Assembly: GCA_964507795.1 (NCBI GenBank)
Contig: CAZDQV010000012.1
Coordinates: 1-32,142, forward strand
Direction of reading: 5' to 3'
Source of the DNA: UMGS973 sp964507795
GTDB lineage: Bacteria > Bacillota > Clostridia > Peptostreptococcales > Anaerovoracaceae
DNA length: 32,142 nt
The notes below the pieces were generated by a model. That model ran no database searches, was not told the DNA's origin, and saw nothing but the letters and a program-made list of their open reading frames with translations. The first letter of the stretch is position 1, and each line of letters starts with the position of its first letter. The translations under genes and the position numbers were made by a program. Positions 1 to 8,672 of the stretch are shown in pieces.

Positions 1-2
1 CT

Positions 3-125
3 AAAGGTATAAAGGGTGTTAAATACTATTATAGAGCCAAGGTTTATGTATATGACGGAGAGAACCTTGTAGCTAAGACTAAACTTGCTCAGTGCAAATA
101 TGGAGTGAGGACCTGGAGTAAATAA
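3..125 (+). CDS. C-terminal fragment of a probable surface protein (Fn3-like domain), cut by the window edge
   Basis: An open frame enters from the left edge and ends at TAA 123-125, giving 40 residues. The visible peptide contains the stretch KYYYRAKVYVYDGENLV and ends in RTWSK. This alternation of aromatic and basic residues resembles the last strands of fibronectin type III-like repeats at the ends of secreted proteins in Clostridia, where a YYYKVRAY-type strand is common. That is family-pattern recognition on a short piece. The start, signal peptide and upstream domains lie outside the window. A strong hairpin 84 bases downstream fits the end of this transcript. It could instead be another beta-rich repeat domain. 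Confidence 0.4.
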   Translation, partial: KGIKGVKYYYRAKVYVYDGENLVAKTKLAQCKYGVRTWSK

Positions 126-208
126 ATTTACCTTAACAAGGTGGATTTTAACAAAGCCCCTTCTTGACCACCCCCTTTTTTAAGGAAGTGTTAAGTTTAT
201 AAAGGAAG

Positions 209-243
209 ACTCATCAATGGCAATTCGCTGTTGGTGGGTTTTC
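209..243 (+). terminator. Probable rho-independent terminator of the partial surface-protein gene
   Basis: Bases 209-221 pair with 227-239 over 13 positions, including several G-T pairs, around a five-base loop (AATTC). TTTT follows, with a second T run a few bases later. It lies between the end of the left-edge gene and the promoter of the toxin-antitoxin pair, so it separates the two units. Otherwise 126-317 shows no coding potential. Confidence 0.55.
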
Positions 244-317
244 TGATTTTTGAGAAAAGCTTTTTTTGCGCACTTTTCCATGGGCGGGAGAAACGGAGAG
301 AAAAATAAAAAGCAGGC

Positions 318-346
318 TTGAATATATATTATTGAAGAAGTATAAT
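318..346 (+). promoter_or_regulatory. Sigma-A type promoter of the Phd/YefM-RelE module
   Basis: TTGAAT at 318-323 and a consensus TATAAT at 341-346 are separated by 17 bases. Transcription should start near 353. The inverted repeat at 345-378 begins in the -10 box and covers the start site. Confidence 0.65.
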
Positions 347-378
347 ATAGATAAATTAATATATAAATTTATCTATAT
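345..378 (+). promoter_or_regulatory. Large inverted repeat over -10 and start site, probable autoregulatory operator
   Basis: The arms ATATAGATAAATT (345-357) and AATTTATCTATAT (366-378) are perfect reverse complements of 13 bases, with an 8-base AT spacer. The repeat sits between the -10 box and the ribosome binding site at 382-388. Antitoxins of the Phd/YefM family, alone or with their toxin, usually repress their own promoter by binding such palindromes. Binding here is inferred. The same bases could also fold as a hairpin in the 5' leader. Confidence 0.6.
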
Positions 379-394
379 ATTAGGAGGGCTAATT

Positions 395-718
395 ATGAGT
401 GATATGTCTGTGGCAGGAATGATGAAAAGAATAATTCCTATTACAAGGTTTAATAAGGGAGAGGCGGCAAAAATTTTTGATGAAGTCGAAAATACCGGTG
501 CTAAAATCGTTGTGAAAAACAATGTGCCGGCCTGTGTGCTGCTGTCGCCTGAACAGTATGATTTTCTGATTGAAATGGTATCAGATTATATGCTTTACCT
601 TGAAGCAGAAAATCGTATTTCTCAAAATAGTGATGAGGTTTTATCAAGAGAAGAAGTTATGCATAATTTAGGGATTTCTTCGGAAGAACTTGATGATATC
701 GAAGTTGAGATAGAGTAG
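395..718 (+). CDS. Phd/YefM-family antitoxin of a type II toxin-antitoxin module
   Basis: This 107-residue protein should bind and neutralise the RelE-type toxin encoded immediately downstream, and repress the shared promoter. The N-terminal half carries the Phd/YefM pattern: IIPITRFNKGEAAKIFDEV, then a VKNNVPACVLLSPEQYDFL stretch that matches the family's strand-and-helix around a PxAVLLS motif. The C-terminal part is acidic, as expected for a toxin-binding tail. The start is ATG 395, seven bases after AGGAGGG (382-388). The frame is open back to 266, but that part lies in the promoter and leader and is not translated. The stop overlaps the AGGTGG ribosome binding site of the toxin gene, so the two are probably translationally coupled. 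The C-terminal LSREEVMHNLGIS segment is longer than in minimal YefM proteins. Confidence 0.85.
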   Translation: MSDMSVAGMMKRIIPITRFNKGEAAKIFDEVENTGAKIVVKNNVPACVLLSPEQYDFLIEMVSDYMLYLEAENRISQNSDEVLSREEVMHNLGISSEELDDIEVEIE

Positions 719-727
719 GTGGATTTT

Positions 728-1057
728 GTGAAGTGGATTGTAGAATATCTTAGAGAAGCAGAAAAAGACCTTAAAAAACTTGACCCGTATAGCAGGAAAC
801 TTGTTCTCAAAGCAATTGATAAAACGGCAGAAAGACCGTTGCCTCCGCCCGAAGGGATGGGTAAACCTTTAGGGAACCATGCGGTAGCAGACTTGAGTGG
901 ATATTATAAAATCAAGCTCAAGGGTATGGGATACAGGGTTGTATATAAGCTTAAAAAAGACGCAGGAGTTATGAAGGTCATAGTAATATCGGTTAGAGCT
1001 GAGGAAGCGGTATACAGGGAAGCGGAGAGAAGAATAAGACGAAACACCGAGATTTAG
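728..1057 (+). CDS. RelE/ParE-superfamily toxin
   Basis: This 109-residue basic protein is the toxin partner of the preceding antitoxin. RelE-family toxins usually cleave mRNA in the ribosomal A site, whereas ParE relatives inhibit gyrase. The opening MKWIVEYLREAEKDLKKLD is the typical first strand plus amphipathic helix. The middle has the GYYKIKLKGMGYRVVYKL strand pair, with the conserved arginine of the R-V-V/I-Y motif. The end (VISVRAEEAVYREAERRI) is the last strand and helix. GTG 728 is preferred to GTG 719, because AGGTGG at 717-722 then sits five bases upstream, and because this start gives the family-typical N-terminus. The mRNA-cleaving subfamily is inferred from RelE-like features only. 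Confidence 0.82.
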   Translation: MKWIVEYLREAEKDLKKLDPYSRKLVLKAIDKTAERPLPPPEGMGKPLGNHAVADLSGYYKIKLKGMGYRVVYKLKKDAGVMKVIVISVRAEEAVYREAERRIRRNTEI

Positions 1058-1094
1058 ATATACAGCATTTTTAAAGATAATACGAGTGCATTTT

Positions 1095-1123
1095 GAGCAG
1101 ATTTCTTTCTGCTCTGTTTTTTT
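1095..1123 (+). terminator. Rho-independent terminator after the toxin gene
   Basis: GAGCAGA (1095-1101) pairs perfectly with TCTGCTC (1108-1114) around a six-base loop and is followed by TG and seven Ts. A second, outer pair of arms (AGTGCA 1085-1090 and TGCACT 1125-1130) encloses the whole structure. Confidence 0.8.
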
Positions 1124-1143
1124 GTGCACTTTACCTTTGAAAA

Positions 1144-1172
1144 TTGCAATTTGACCGCACTTATGATATTAT
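1144..1172 (+). promoter_or_regulatory. Candidate promoter of the plsX-gpsA operon
   Basis: TTGCAA (1144-1149) and TATTAT (1167-1172) are separated by 17 bases, about 50 bases before the plsX start and just after the preceding terminator. The -35 box lies inside a 12-base palindrome, AAATTGCAATTT (1141-1152). No obvious FapR-type operator was recognised. The alternative TTGACC at 1151 has no -10 box at proper spacing. Confidence 0.45.
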
Positions 1173-1221
1173 GTAGGTTGCACAGTCAGATGTAATTTTA
1201 AGAGAGTGAGGTAAATGTATT

Positions 1222-2229
1222 ATGAGAATTATACTGGATGGAATGGGCGGAGATAATGCTCCTCAGGAAATAGTTAAAGGAGCTGTAGAAGCCTCTTCAC
1301 AGATTAATCATCAGATAATAATTGTAGGCAGAGAAGATGAAATCAATGCAGAGCTTGCAAAATACAGTTATGATGATACCAAAATACAAGTAGTGCATGC
1401 CTCTGAAGTGATAGAAAACGAAGACTCGCCTGTCAAGGCCATCAGAAGAAAAACAGACTCATCTATGGTAAAGGGACTTACAATGCTCAAAGAAGGAGAA
1501 GGAGATCTCTTTATTTCCGGAGGCAATACGGGTGCCTATATGGCAGGAAGCCTCTTCATACTCGGCAGAATTCCGGGGATAGACAGACCTGCAATCGCAA
1601 GCATATATCCGATAGCAGGTGGCAGCCTCCCCTCAATTATAGTTGATGCAGGGGCGAATTCTGAATGCAGACCGTCAAACCTGCTTGAATTTGCAATAAT
1701 GGGCAGCCTGTACATGGAAAAAGTATTGGATAGAAAAAACGCAAGCGTGGGCCTTGTTAATTTGGGAATCGAAGAGAACAAAGGAACTACAGTAACAAAA
1801 GCAGCACACAAGCTGCTCAAAGAAGCAAATATTAATTTTATAGGCAATGTTGAGGCAAGAGATGTTCCCAAGGGAGCATGCGATGTCATAGTGTGCGATG
1901 GGTTTACAGGGAATATAATTCTGAAGCTCACAGAGGGATTTGCATGGAATCTCCTCAAGACAATGAAAAAGAAATTTACATCAGGAATTTCAGCTAAAAT
2001 GGGAGCAGTGCTTCTTGCAGGTAAAGTCAAAGAAATCAAAGATGAATTTGATTACTCCGAATATGGTGGCGCTCCGATATTGGGAGTAAACGGACATATA
2101 CTCAAAATCCACGGCTCATCAGGAGCGACTGCAGTCAAAAACGCTATAATTAAAGGTATTCCTTATGCACAGGAGAATGTTGTGGGCAGGATTTCTTCTG
2201 CAATGGAGGGCATAGACATTGGAGAATAA
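1222..2229 (+). CDS. plsX: Phosphate acyltransferase PlsX
   Basis: PlsX converts acyl-ACP and phosphate into acyl-phosphate, the acyl donor used by PlsY in the first step of phospholipid synthesis. It is a peripheral membrane enzyme. The protein has the family-normal length of 335 residues and opens with MRIILDGMGGDNAP, the diagnostic N-terminus. Further family blocks are SGGNTGAYMAGS near residues 99-110, VDAGANSECRP near 142, and GNVEARDVPKGACDVIVCDGFTGN near 210-233. ATG 1222 follows a GTGAGGT ribosome binding site (1206-1212). The gene opens a long operon whose later members PlsY and GpsA supply the other steps of the pathway. The fab genes and acpP often found between plsX and rnc are absent: the rnc start lies inside the end of plsX. 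Confidence 0.96.
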   Translation: MRIILDGMGGDNAPQEIVKGAVEASSQINHQIIIVGREDEINAELAKYSYDDTKIQVVHASEVIENEDSPVKAIRRKTDSSMVKGLTMLKEGEGDLFISGGNTGAYMAGSLFILGRIPGIDRPAIASIYPIAGGSLPSIIVDAGANSECRPSNLLEFAIMGSLYMEKVLDRKNASVGLVNLGIEENKGTTVTKAAHKLLKEANINFIGNVEARDVPKGACDVIVCDGFTGNIILKLTEGFAWNLLKTMKKKFTSGISAKMGAVLLAGKVKEIKDEFDYSEYGGAPILGVNGHILKIHGSSGATAVKNAIIKGIPYAQENVVGRISSAMEGIDIGE

Positions 2230-2920
2230 CTTATCTGAGCTTGAAAACAGAATAAACTATTGGTTTAAAGACAAAGAACTTCTCAAACAGGCTCTTGCAC
2301 ACAGCTCTTATGTCAAAGAGCACATGCATTGCAAAACCGAAAGCAATGAACGCCTGGAGTTTCTTGGAGATGCCTTTATAGATGCAATTTGCGGGGAAGA
2401 ACTGTATCACAGATGCCCGCATTCAGAAGAGGGCAGGCTTACCAAACTCAGAGCCGCAGTAGTATGTGAAAGAGCGCTTGCAAAACAGGCTCAAAAGATT
2501 GAAATAGGCAAATATCTGCTGATGGGGCATGGCGAAGAAAAACAGGGGGGACGCCATAGGGAGTCAATAATGGCTGATGCTGTTGAAGCTTTGATAGGTG
2601 CCATATATCTTGACGGTGGATATGACGCTGCAAGAGATGCCTTCCTTATGCTCAGCAAAGACATGATTGATGATGCAATTAAAGGCAGACTTATGAAAGA
2701 TTACAAGTCAGCCATACAGGAGCAGGTGCAGGCTGTAGGAGGAGGCAAGCTCATATACAAAGTAAACAGAGAAGAAGGACCTGATCACAACAAGACCTTC
2801 TATATTGATCTTTTTCTTGAAGACAATCGGATAGGTACAGGCAGTGGCAAAAACAAAAAACAGGCAGAACAGCAGGCTGCAAAAGAAGCAATAGAAAGAG
2901 GATTACACAATGTACTTTAA
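2219..2920 (+). CDS. rnc: Ribonuclease III
   Basis: RNase III cuts double-stranded RNA, notably the stems around 16S and 23S rRNA in the primary rRNA transcript. The 233-residue protein has the catalytic domain with signature NERLEFLGDA at residues 43-52 (metal-binding Glu47 and Asp51), a second acidic site in ADAVEALIGA near residues 119-128, and a C-terminal double-stranded RNA binding domain from about residue 161. The start is a TTG at 2219, inside the last codons of plsX, with GGAGGG at 2205-2210 eight bases upstream; no ATG in the frame is better placed. The gene ends 11 bases inside smc, so plsX, rnc and smc overlap in series and are probably translationally coupled. Confidence 0.95.
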   Translation: MENNLSELENRINYWFKDKELLKQALAHSSYVKEHMHCKTESNERLEFLGDAFIDAICGEELYHRCPHSEEGRLTKLRAAVVCERALAKQAQKIEIGKYLLMGHGEEKQGGRHRESIMADAVEALIGAIYLDGGYDAARDAFLMLSKDMIDDAIKGRLMKDYKSAIQEQVQAVGGGKLIYKVNREEGPDHNKTFYIDLFLEDNRIGTGSGKNKKQAEQQAAKEAIERGLHNVL

Positions 2921-5900
2921 AAAGATATATATGCACGGATTCAAATCTTTTGCAGATCCGGTGACTATAGAGTTTCACAAAGGAATCACCTGTATTGTAG
3001 GCCCAAACGGAAGCGGCAAAAGTAATATTTCTGATGCCATCAGATGGGTGCTTGGAGAACAGAGCCCCAAGATGCTGCGCGGAGGCAAAATGGAGGAAGT
3101 CATATTTTCCGGAACAGCAAGCCGCAAATCAAGAGGCATGGCAGAAGTAATACTGACAATAGATAATTCCACAGGCATACTTCCCATTGAGTACAATGAA
3201 GTTGCAATTACAAGGAGAATGTATCGTTCAGGTGAGAGCGAATATTACATAAACAACAACCAATGCAGGCTTCGTGACATCAGAGAATTGATAATGGATA
3301 CAGGTATAGGTGTAGACGGATATTCTCTGATAGGACAGGGCAAAATAGCGGATATAGTAAGCAACAAAACAGAAAGCAGACGTGAGATATTTGAAGAGGC
3401 TGCAGGTATTGTCATGTACAGAACCCGCAAGGCGGAGGCTGAACGTAAATTGACTGCCACATTAGGGAACCTGGACAGAGTAAATGATATAGTAAATGAG
3501 ATTGAAGGCCGTATAGACGGACTGAAGGAAGACAGTGAGAAAGCCTCCGAATATATCAAACTCAGAGAGAAATTCAAAGAGCTTGAAATCAATATTACGC
3601 TCAAAAATGTTGAAAATATCGAAGAAAAGATAAACGAACTGTTAAATGAATTAAAAGAAACAGACAAATCCATAGGTGAGATTAAAAACAAAAAAGAAGA
3701 GCTTGACAGAAATCTTGAAGATGCAAATATCAGGACAAGAGCACTCGATAAAATTGCAGAAGAAGCAAGAACCAATCTCATGGATATTGTCAGCGATATC
3801 AACAGGCTTGAAAAAACACAGGAGCTCAACACCGAAAGACTCTCTGCAATCAGTAAAGACAGGCAGAGACTTGATATGGAAATAGTAGAGCTTGATGTGA
3901 AGCTTCAATCAGAAAAACAGAATGCGGACAGTCTGCTGCAAAGCAGGTTGGCAGGAGAAGCAAAGCTTGCGGGGCTTAATGGTGATTTGCAGGTTGCTAT
4001 TGACAGATATACTGTTAAAGCCGAAGAAGCTAACAGTACTCTCCTTGCCTTGAACAGTGAAAGAAACAGCATATTTGAGCACAACTCGAAGGCGGCGTCA
4101 AAAAGGACAGAAGCGGCAGGTCTTGACAGCCTCAGAGAAAGCCTTGAAAGAAGAAAACTTCAGATAGCAGATGAGAGAAATTCAGAAAGCTTACAGGGTA
4201 AATCAGAAGCTGATTTGCAAAAAGCAACAGACAAAGCTTCTGAACTTGAGTCATTCTTAGAAAGTATCAGATCGGAATCAGACAAAATCAAAAAAGCAGG
4301 CAACATCCAGTCAGAAAAAGCAAAGCAGCTTGCAAAAGACATAGAAGCACTCAAAATAGATATAAGTCGCAAAGAAACCAGAAAAAAAACCATTGAAGAA
4401 ATGGAGTCCAATTATGAAGGGTATAACTTTGCAGTAAAATATATCATGAAATCCGGGATGCCCGGAATATATGGTACGGCAGCGGAGCTTATGAGTGTAC
4501 CTGCAGGTTACGAAACAGCAATTGAAACAGCCATGGGTGCTGCCATGCAAAATATTATCTGTGACGATGATGCATGCGCCAAAAAAGCCATTATATCACT
4601 CAAGCAGGCAAAAGCGGGACGTTTGACGTTTATACCGCTCAAATCTATCAGGCATTACAAACCGAATGCAGATGTAAGCGGACTTCCCGGGTTTTTGGGA
4701 TATGCTGATGAATGCGTTTCATTTGACAGCAAATACAAAGCGGCATTTGAGTATCTGCTTGGCAGAGTAGTTATAGCAGACAGTATGGATAATGCGGTTG
4801 CAATGTCCAAAAAAGCAGGTGCAGGACTGAGATTTGTAACGCTTGAAGGTGAAATAATAAGCAATGCAGGAGCAATAACCGGTGGTAAATACAAAAACAA
4901 AACAGCCAATCTGCTGGAAAGAAAATCAGAAATAACAAATCTGCAGGAAGAAATAGAAGCTTTGAACAAAGAAAAAGAATCTATGCTCCAGGTTGTGAAA
5001 GAAGCATCAGATGCGGCAGACAAAGCTTCAAAGCAGCTGCAAGAGTTAAGTGATAGAGCAAGACAGACAGAATTCGACCTCATAACTGCTCAAAATGAAA
5101 AGAAAGCAGTAGAAGATGCCATAATGGATTTTGGCAGCAGACAGGAGCGGTGGGACAGAGAACTGAGGTCAATCGAAGAGCAAAGATTCTCATCGGAAGA
5201 TATGGCAAGAACGCTTTTGGATGAAGCATCAGAAGCAGAAAAGAATGCAAAGACAGCAGAAAATAATGTTGGCAGTCTGACAGCACTTTATGAGCAGCAG
5301 AAACAGGATGCACAGAATGCAAGTGAAGATATAACAGATGCAAGGATTGCAGTAACCGCATGTGAAAAAGAACTTCAGGCGTCAGATGCCATATATCAGC
5401 GAGTTGCAAATGGTATAGATGAGATTGAAGGCAGTATTGATGCCAAAAAACTGCAGCTTGAAGAGCTTGAAACAGAATATGCAAATCTTACGGCTTCATC
5501 TGAAAACGGTGCAGATCTTGAACTCAAAAAAAAGCAGAGGCGTGATGTGGAAGAAATTATAGCACAGGCTACTGCAGAGAAAGCTTCGCTGACAGAACAG
5601 ACTGACGGTGCTTCCCGTGAGAAGACACTGATTGATGAGCAGCTTGCAAATATGCAAAATCAGAAGGTAAATGCAGACATCAAAAAAGTCAAATATGAGA
5701 CACAGCTTGAAAGCCTCAAGGATAAGCTTTGGGAAAACTTCGAGATTTCTTATCTGCAGGCTATGGAATTTCGTACAGAAGATTTTGTCATGTCCCGTGC
5801 CATAAAAGAAAACAAAGAAATAAAGGCCAGAATGAATGAACTGGGCGATGTAAACATAGGAGCCATAGAAGAATACAAATCCGTAAGCGAAAGATATGAA

Positions 5901-6449
5901 TTCCTCACATCGCAGAGAGCTGATATACTTGAAGCAATGGAATCGCTTCGCAATATCATAGAGGACATGGACAAAACCATACGAGCCAGATTCAAAGAGA
6001 ATTTCGATCAGGTTGTAGTTCATTTCGAGCAGATTTTCAGAGAACTGTTCGGAGGAGGTCATGCACAGCTTCGTCTTGACAATGAAGACAACCCTCTTGA
6101 GTCAAACATAGATATCATAGCGCAGCCACCCGGCAAAAAACTGCAGAATATCAATCTGCTTTCCGGTGGCGAAAAAACAATGACAGCTATTGCATTGATG
6201 TTTGCAGTCCTCAAGACAAAGCCGACACCGTTTTGCATACTTGATGAGGTAGAGGCGGCACTTGATGACAATAATATTGAGAGGTTTGCAAAATACCTGC
6301 AGAATTTCAGTGAGATTCAGTTCGCACTGGTGACACATCAAAAGGTTACAATGGAATATGCCGATGTGCTTTATGGTGTTACAATGCCTGAACAGGGAAT
6401 TTCAAAAATTCTGTCACTCAAACTTGGAGATAAATTTGATTTAGATTAG
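2910..6449 (+). CDS. smc: Chromosome segregation ATPase SMC
   Basis: SMC is the core ATPase of the bacterial condensin complex (with ScpA and ScpB), which loads and extrudes DNA loops for chromosome segregation. The 1179-residue length is typical. The N-terminal head shows the MYFKKIYMHGFKSFAD opening and Walker A GPNGSGKS at residues 31-38. Two long coiled coils flank a hinge around residues 510-670, with glycine-rich stretches such as GMPGIYGTAAELM and AGAITGGKYKN. The C-terminal head carries the ABC signature LSGGEK from residue 1084 and Walker B FCILDEVEAALDD from 1108. ATG 2910 overlaps the rnc stop. The ftsY gene follows 11 bases after the stop. scpA and scpB are not in the window. Confidence 0.97.
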   Translation: MYFKKIYMHGFKSFADPVTIEFHKGITCIVGPNGSGKSNISDAIRWVLGEQSPKMLRGGKMEEVIFSGTASRKSRGMAEVILTIDNSTGILPIEYNEVAITRRMYRSGESEYYINNNQCRLRDIRELIMDTGIGVDGYSLIGQGKIADIVSNKTESRREIFEEAAGIVMYRTRKAEAERKLTATLGNLDRVNDIVNEIEGRIDGLKEDSEKASEYIKLREKFKELEINITLKNVENIEEKINELLNELKETDKSIGEIKNKKEELDRNLEDANIRTRALDKIAEEARTNLMDIVSDINRLEKTQELNTERLSAISKDRQRLDMEIVELDVKLQSEKQNADSLLQSRLAGEAKLAGLNGDLQVAIDRYTVKAEEANSTLLALNSERNSIFEHNSKAASKRTEAAGLDSLRESLERRKLQIADERNSESLQGKSEADLQKATDKASELESFLESIRSESDKIKKAGNIQSEKAKQLAKDIEALKIDISRKETRKKTIEEMESNYEGYNFAVKYIMKSGMPGIYGTAAELMSVPAGYETAIETAMGAAMQNIICDDDACAKKAIISLKQAKAGRLTFIPLKSIRHYKPNADVSGLPGFLGYADECVSFDSKYKAAFEYLLGRVVIADSMDNAVAMSKKAGAGLRFVTLEGEIISNAGAITGGKYKNKTANLLERKSEITNLQEEIEALNKEKESMLQVVKEASDAADKASKQLQELSDRARQTEFDLITAQNEKKAVEDAIMDFGSRQERWDRELRSIEEQRFSSEDMARTLLDEASEAEKNAKTAENNVGSLTALYEQQKQDAQNASEDITDARIAVTACEKELQASDAIYQRVANGIDEIEGSIDAKKLQLEELETEYANLTASSENGADLELKKKQRRDVEEIIAQATAEKASLTEQTDGASREKTLIDEQLANMQNQKVNADIKKVKYETQLESLKDKLWENFEISYLQAMEFRTEDFVMSRAIKENKEIKARMNELGDVNIGAIEEYKSVSERYEFLTSQRADILEAMESLRNIIEDMDKTIRARFKENFDQVVVHFEQIFRELFGGGHAQLRLDNEDNPLESNIDIIAQPPGKKLQNINLLSGGEKTMTAIALMFAVLKTKPTPFCILDEVEAALDDNNIERFAKYLQNFSEIQFALVTHQKVTMEYADVLYGVTMPEQGISKILSLKLGDKFDLD

Positions 6450-6460
6450 GAGAAACATAT

Positions 6461-7357
6461 ATGTCACTGCGTGAAAAAAAATCTTTCTTCGGTAAACTTT
6501 CGGAGAGACTGTCAGATGTAATAAATGCAAGAGCTGCAGTGGATGAGGAGTTTTTTGATGAGCTTGAGGAAATCCTCATAACCTCAGACATAGGTATGGA
6601 TACTACCATGAGGATAATCGAGGAGCTCAGAGACCGTGTCAAAGATGCTCATATCACAAAGCCTGAAGTCGTAAAGACGATGCTCAAAAAAATCATTGTA
6701 CGCTTTATAGACAAAGAAGACAGGCAAAAGCTTTGCAATGAAACACCGCTTGTAATTCTTGTGATAGGGGTAAACGGCGGCGGTAAGACAACCACAATAG
6801 GTAAAATTGCCACCAAACTCAAAAACGAAGGCAAAACTGTCATGCTTGCAGCAGCAGACACATTCAGAGCGGCAGCGGCGGAGCAGCTTTCGATATGGGG
6901 AGAGCGTGCAGGCGTTCCTGTAGTAAAGCATGGCGAGGGTGCAGACCCGTCAGCTGTCATATTCGATGCTGTAGCATCAGCAAAAGCGAGAAATACAGAC
7001 GTGCTTATCTGTGATACTGCAGGGAGACTTCAAAGCAAAAAAAATCTCATGAATGAGCTTGAAAAAATGAATAAAGTCATTTCAAGAGAGTTCCCTGAGG
7101 CTGCAAGAGAAACCCTGCTTGTCCTTGATGCCACTACAGGCAAAAATGCGATTTCACAGGCAAAGGAGTTTGGAGAAGTTACAGACATCACAGGCATAGT
7201 TATAACCAAACTTGATGGCACTGCAAAGGGCGGCATAGCTATTACAATTGCAGATGAATTTGATATGCCTATTAAATTTATAGGTGTAGGGGAAGGCATG
7301 GATGATTTGAAAGAGTTTGACCCGGAAGAATTTGCAGGAGGAATTTTTGATGAGTAA
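6461..7357 (+). CDS. ftsY: Signal recognition particle receptor FtsY
   Basis: FtsY is the membrane-associated GTPase that docks SRP-ribosome complexes at the SecYEG translocon. The 298-residue protein consists almost entirely of the NG core. It has a short basic N-terminal helix (KKSFFGKLSERL) instead of the long acidic A domain of enterobacterial FtsY, as is usual in Gram-positives. GTPase motifs are G1 GVNGGGKT at residues 103-110, DTFRAAA at 133-139, DTAGR at 185-189, TKLDG at 249-253 and GVGEG at 275-279. ATG 6461 follows AGGAGAA. In many Firmicutes ylxM and ffh come next. Here der begins eight bases before the ftsY stop, so the SRP partner gene is elsewhere. Confidence 0.96.
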   Translation: MSLREKKSFFGKLSERLSDVINARAAVDEEFFDELEEILITSDIGMDTTMRIIEELRDRVKDAHITKPEVVKTMLKKIIVRFIDKEDRQKLCNETPLVILVIGVNGGGKTTTIGKIATKLKNEGKTVMLAAADTFRAAAAEQLSIWGERAGVPVVKHGEGADPSAVIFDAVASAKARNTDVLICDTAGRLQSKKNLMNELEKMNKVISREFPEAARETLLVLDATTGKNAISQAKEFGEVTDITGIVITKLDGTAKGGIAITIADEFDMPIKFIGVGEGMDDLKEFDPEEFAGGIFDE

Positions 7358-8672
7358 ACCGGTTGTTGCCGTAGTAGGCAGACCCAATGTGGGAAAATCA
7401 ACATTTTTCAATAAAGTAATCGGCAAAAGAATTGCCATCGTAGAGGACACACCAGGTGTTACAAGAGACAGAATTTATGCTGAAACAGAATGGAATGGCA
7501 TAGAGTTTGCCATTATAGATACAGGCGGCATAGAGCCTGACAGTGAAGACATTATTCTTTCTCAGATGAGGCAACAGGCAGAAATTGCAATGGACACTGC
7601 CGATGTAATTCTGTTCCTTGTTGACGGCAGAGACGGCCTTACATCAGCAGACAGAGAAGTTGCAAATATGCTGAGGAGACGAGGCAGAGAAGTAATACTT
7701 GTCGTAAACAAAATTGACACTCACAAGCTACCTGATGATTTTTATGATTTTTATGAGCTGGGGCTTGGCGATCCGATACCAATTTCAGCGGCGAATATGC
7801 TTAATTTCGGAGATCTGCTTGATGAGATAGTGGATGCTTTCCCAAAGGAGCGATATGAAGAGGAAGAAGACGTCATAAAAATAGCCGTAATAGGCAAGCC
7901 CAATGTGGGTAAGTCTTCCCTGATAAATGAGCTTGTAGGTGAAAACAGAGTCATAGTGTCGCCCATAGCAGGCACTACCAGAGATTCCATAGATACGCCG
8001 TTTGAAAAAGACGGAGACAGATACATGCTCATAGACACTGCAGGCATCAGAAGAAAAAGCAAGGTTACAGAAGATATCGAAAGATATTCTGTAATCAGAG
8101 CGGTTGCGGCAATTGAGAGAAGTGACGTTGCTCTTTTGATGATAGATGCGTCTGAGGGAATCACAGAGCAGGACAAAAAAATAGCAGGCGTTGCTCATGA
8201 GGCAGGCAAGGGAATAGTGGTCGTTGTAAACAAATGGGATCTTGTTGCAAAGAAGACCAATACAATGAGAGATTTCAGGCGTAAGATTGAAACAGAGTTT
8301 CCGTTTATGACATATGCACCGAGCATATTTATATCAGTAAAAGATCATCAGAGAATAAAAAACGTGATAGACATGGCCAAATATGTTGCAGAAACAAGAG
8401 CTATGAGAGTACCTACAGGTCAGCTTAATGCACTTCTTCAGGATGCAATGATGATGAAGCAGCCTCCGTCAGACAAAGGCAAAAGACTGAGAATCTATTA
8501 TGTGACACAGGTTGGTATCAAACCGCCACTGTTTTCATTCAAGATAAATTCAAGACCTCTGATGCATTTCTCATATGCAAGATATCTTGAAAACAAAATA
8601 AGGGAAGGGTTTGGATTTGAAGGAACCTCTATCAAATTTGTATTCAGAGAAAAAGGAGAAAAAGAAGAATAA
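7350..8672 (+). CDS. der: Ribosome-assembly GTPase Der (EngA)
   Basis: Der is a double-GTPase needed for late assembly of the 50S ribosomal subunit. The 440-residue protein has two complete G domains in tandem. The first has GRPNVGKS at residues 10-17, DTGG at 57-60 and NKID at 120-123. The second has GKPNVGKSS at 182-190, DTAG at 229-232 and an NKWD motif. A KH-like C-terminal domain follows and ends in a lysine/glutamate tail. ATG 7350 is chosen because an AGGAGGA ribosome binding site (about 7336-7342) lies seven bases upstream and the protein then opens MSKPVVAVVGRPNVGKS. An upstream in-frame TTG at 7317 lies within ftsY and is rejected. The eight-base overlap with ftsY and the one-base overlap with plsY suggest coupled translation. 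Confidence 0.96.
   Translation: MSKPVVAVVGRPNVGKSTFFNKVIGKRIAIVEDTPGVTRDRIYAETEWNGIEFAIIDTGGIEPDSEDIILSQMRQQAEIAMDTADVILFLVDGRDGLTSADREVANMLRRRGREVILVVNKIDTHKLPDDFYDFYELGLGDPIPISAANMLNFGDLLDEIVDAFPKERYEEEEDVIKIAVIGKPNVGKSSLINELVGENRVIVSPIAGTTRDSIDTPFEKDGDRYMLIDTAGIRRKSKVTEDIERYSVIRAVAAIERSDVALLMIDASEGITEQDKKIAGVAHEAGKGIVVVVNKWDLVAKKTNTMRDFRRKIETEFPFMTYAPSIFISVKDHQRIKNVIDMAKYVAETRAMRVPTGQLNALLQDAMMMKQPPSDKGKRLRIYYVTQVGIKPPLFSFKINSRPLMHFSYARYLENKIREGFGFEGTSIKFVFREKGEKEE

Noticed and set aside
266..394. Upstream start for the antitoxin giving 150 residues
   Set aside because: It would run through the promoter and operator, and ATG 395 has a near-perfect AGGAGGG site.
719..727. GTG 719 as the toxin start
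   Set aside because: It would lie inside the AGGTGG ribosome binding site; GTG 728 is at proper spacing and gives the typical RelE N-terminus.
1536..2039. 167-residue open frame on the minus strand inside plsX
   Set aside because: It is a codon-position shadow of plsX, with no ribosome binding site and no recognisable domain; PlsX covers the region with clear family motifs.
3245..3832. 195-residue serine-rich open frame on the minus strand inside smc
   Set aside because: The serine/leucine-rich low-complexity reading is what the reverse of lysine/glutamate coiled-coil coding gives; it is a shadow of the SMC coiled coil.
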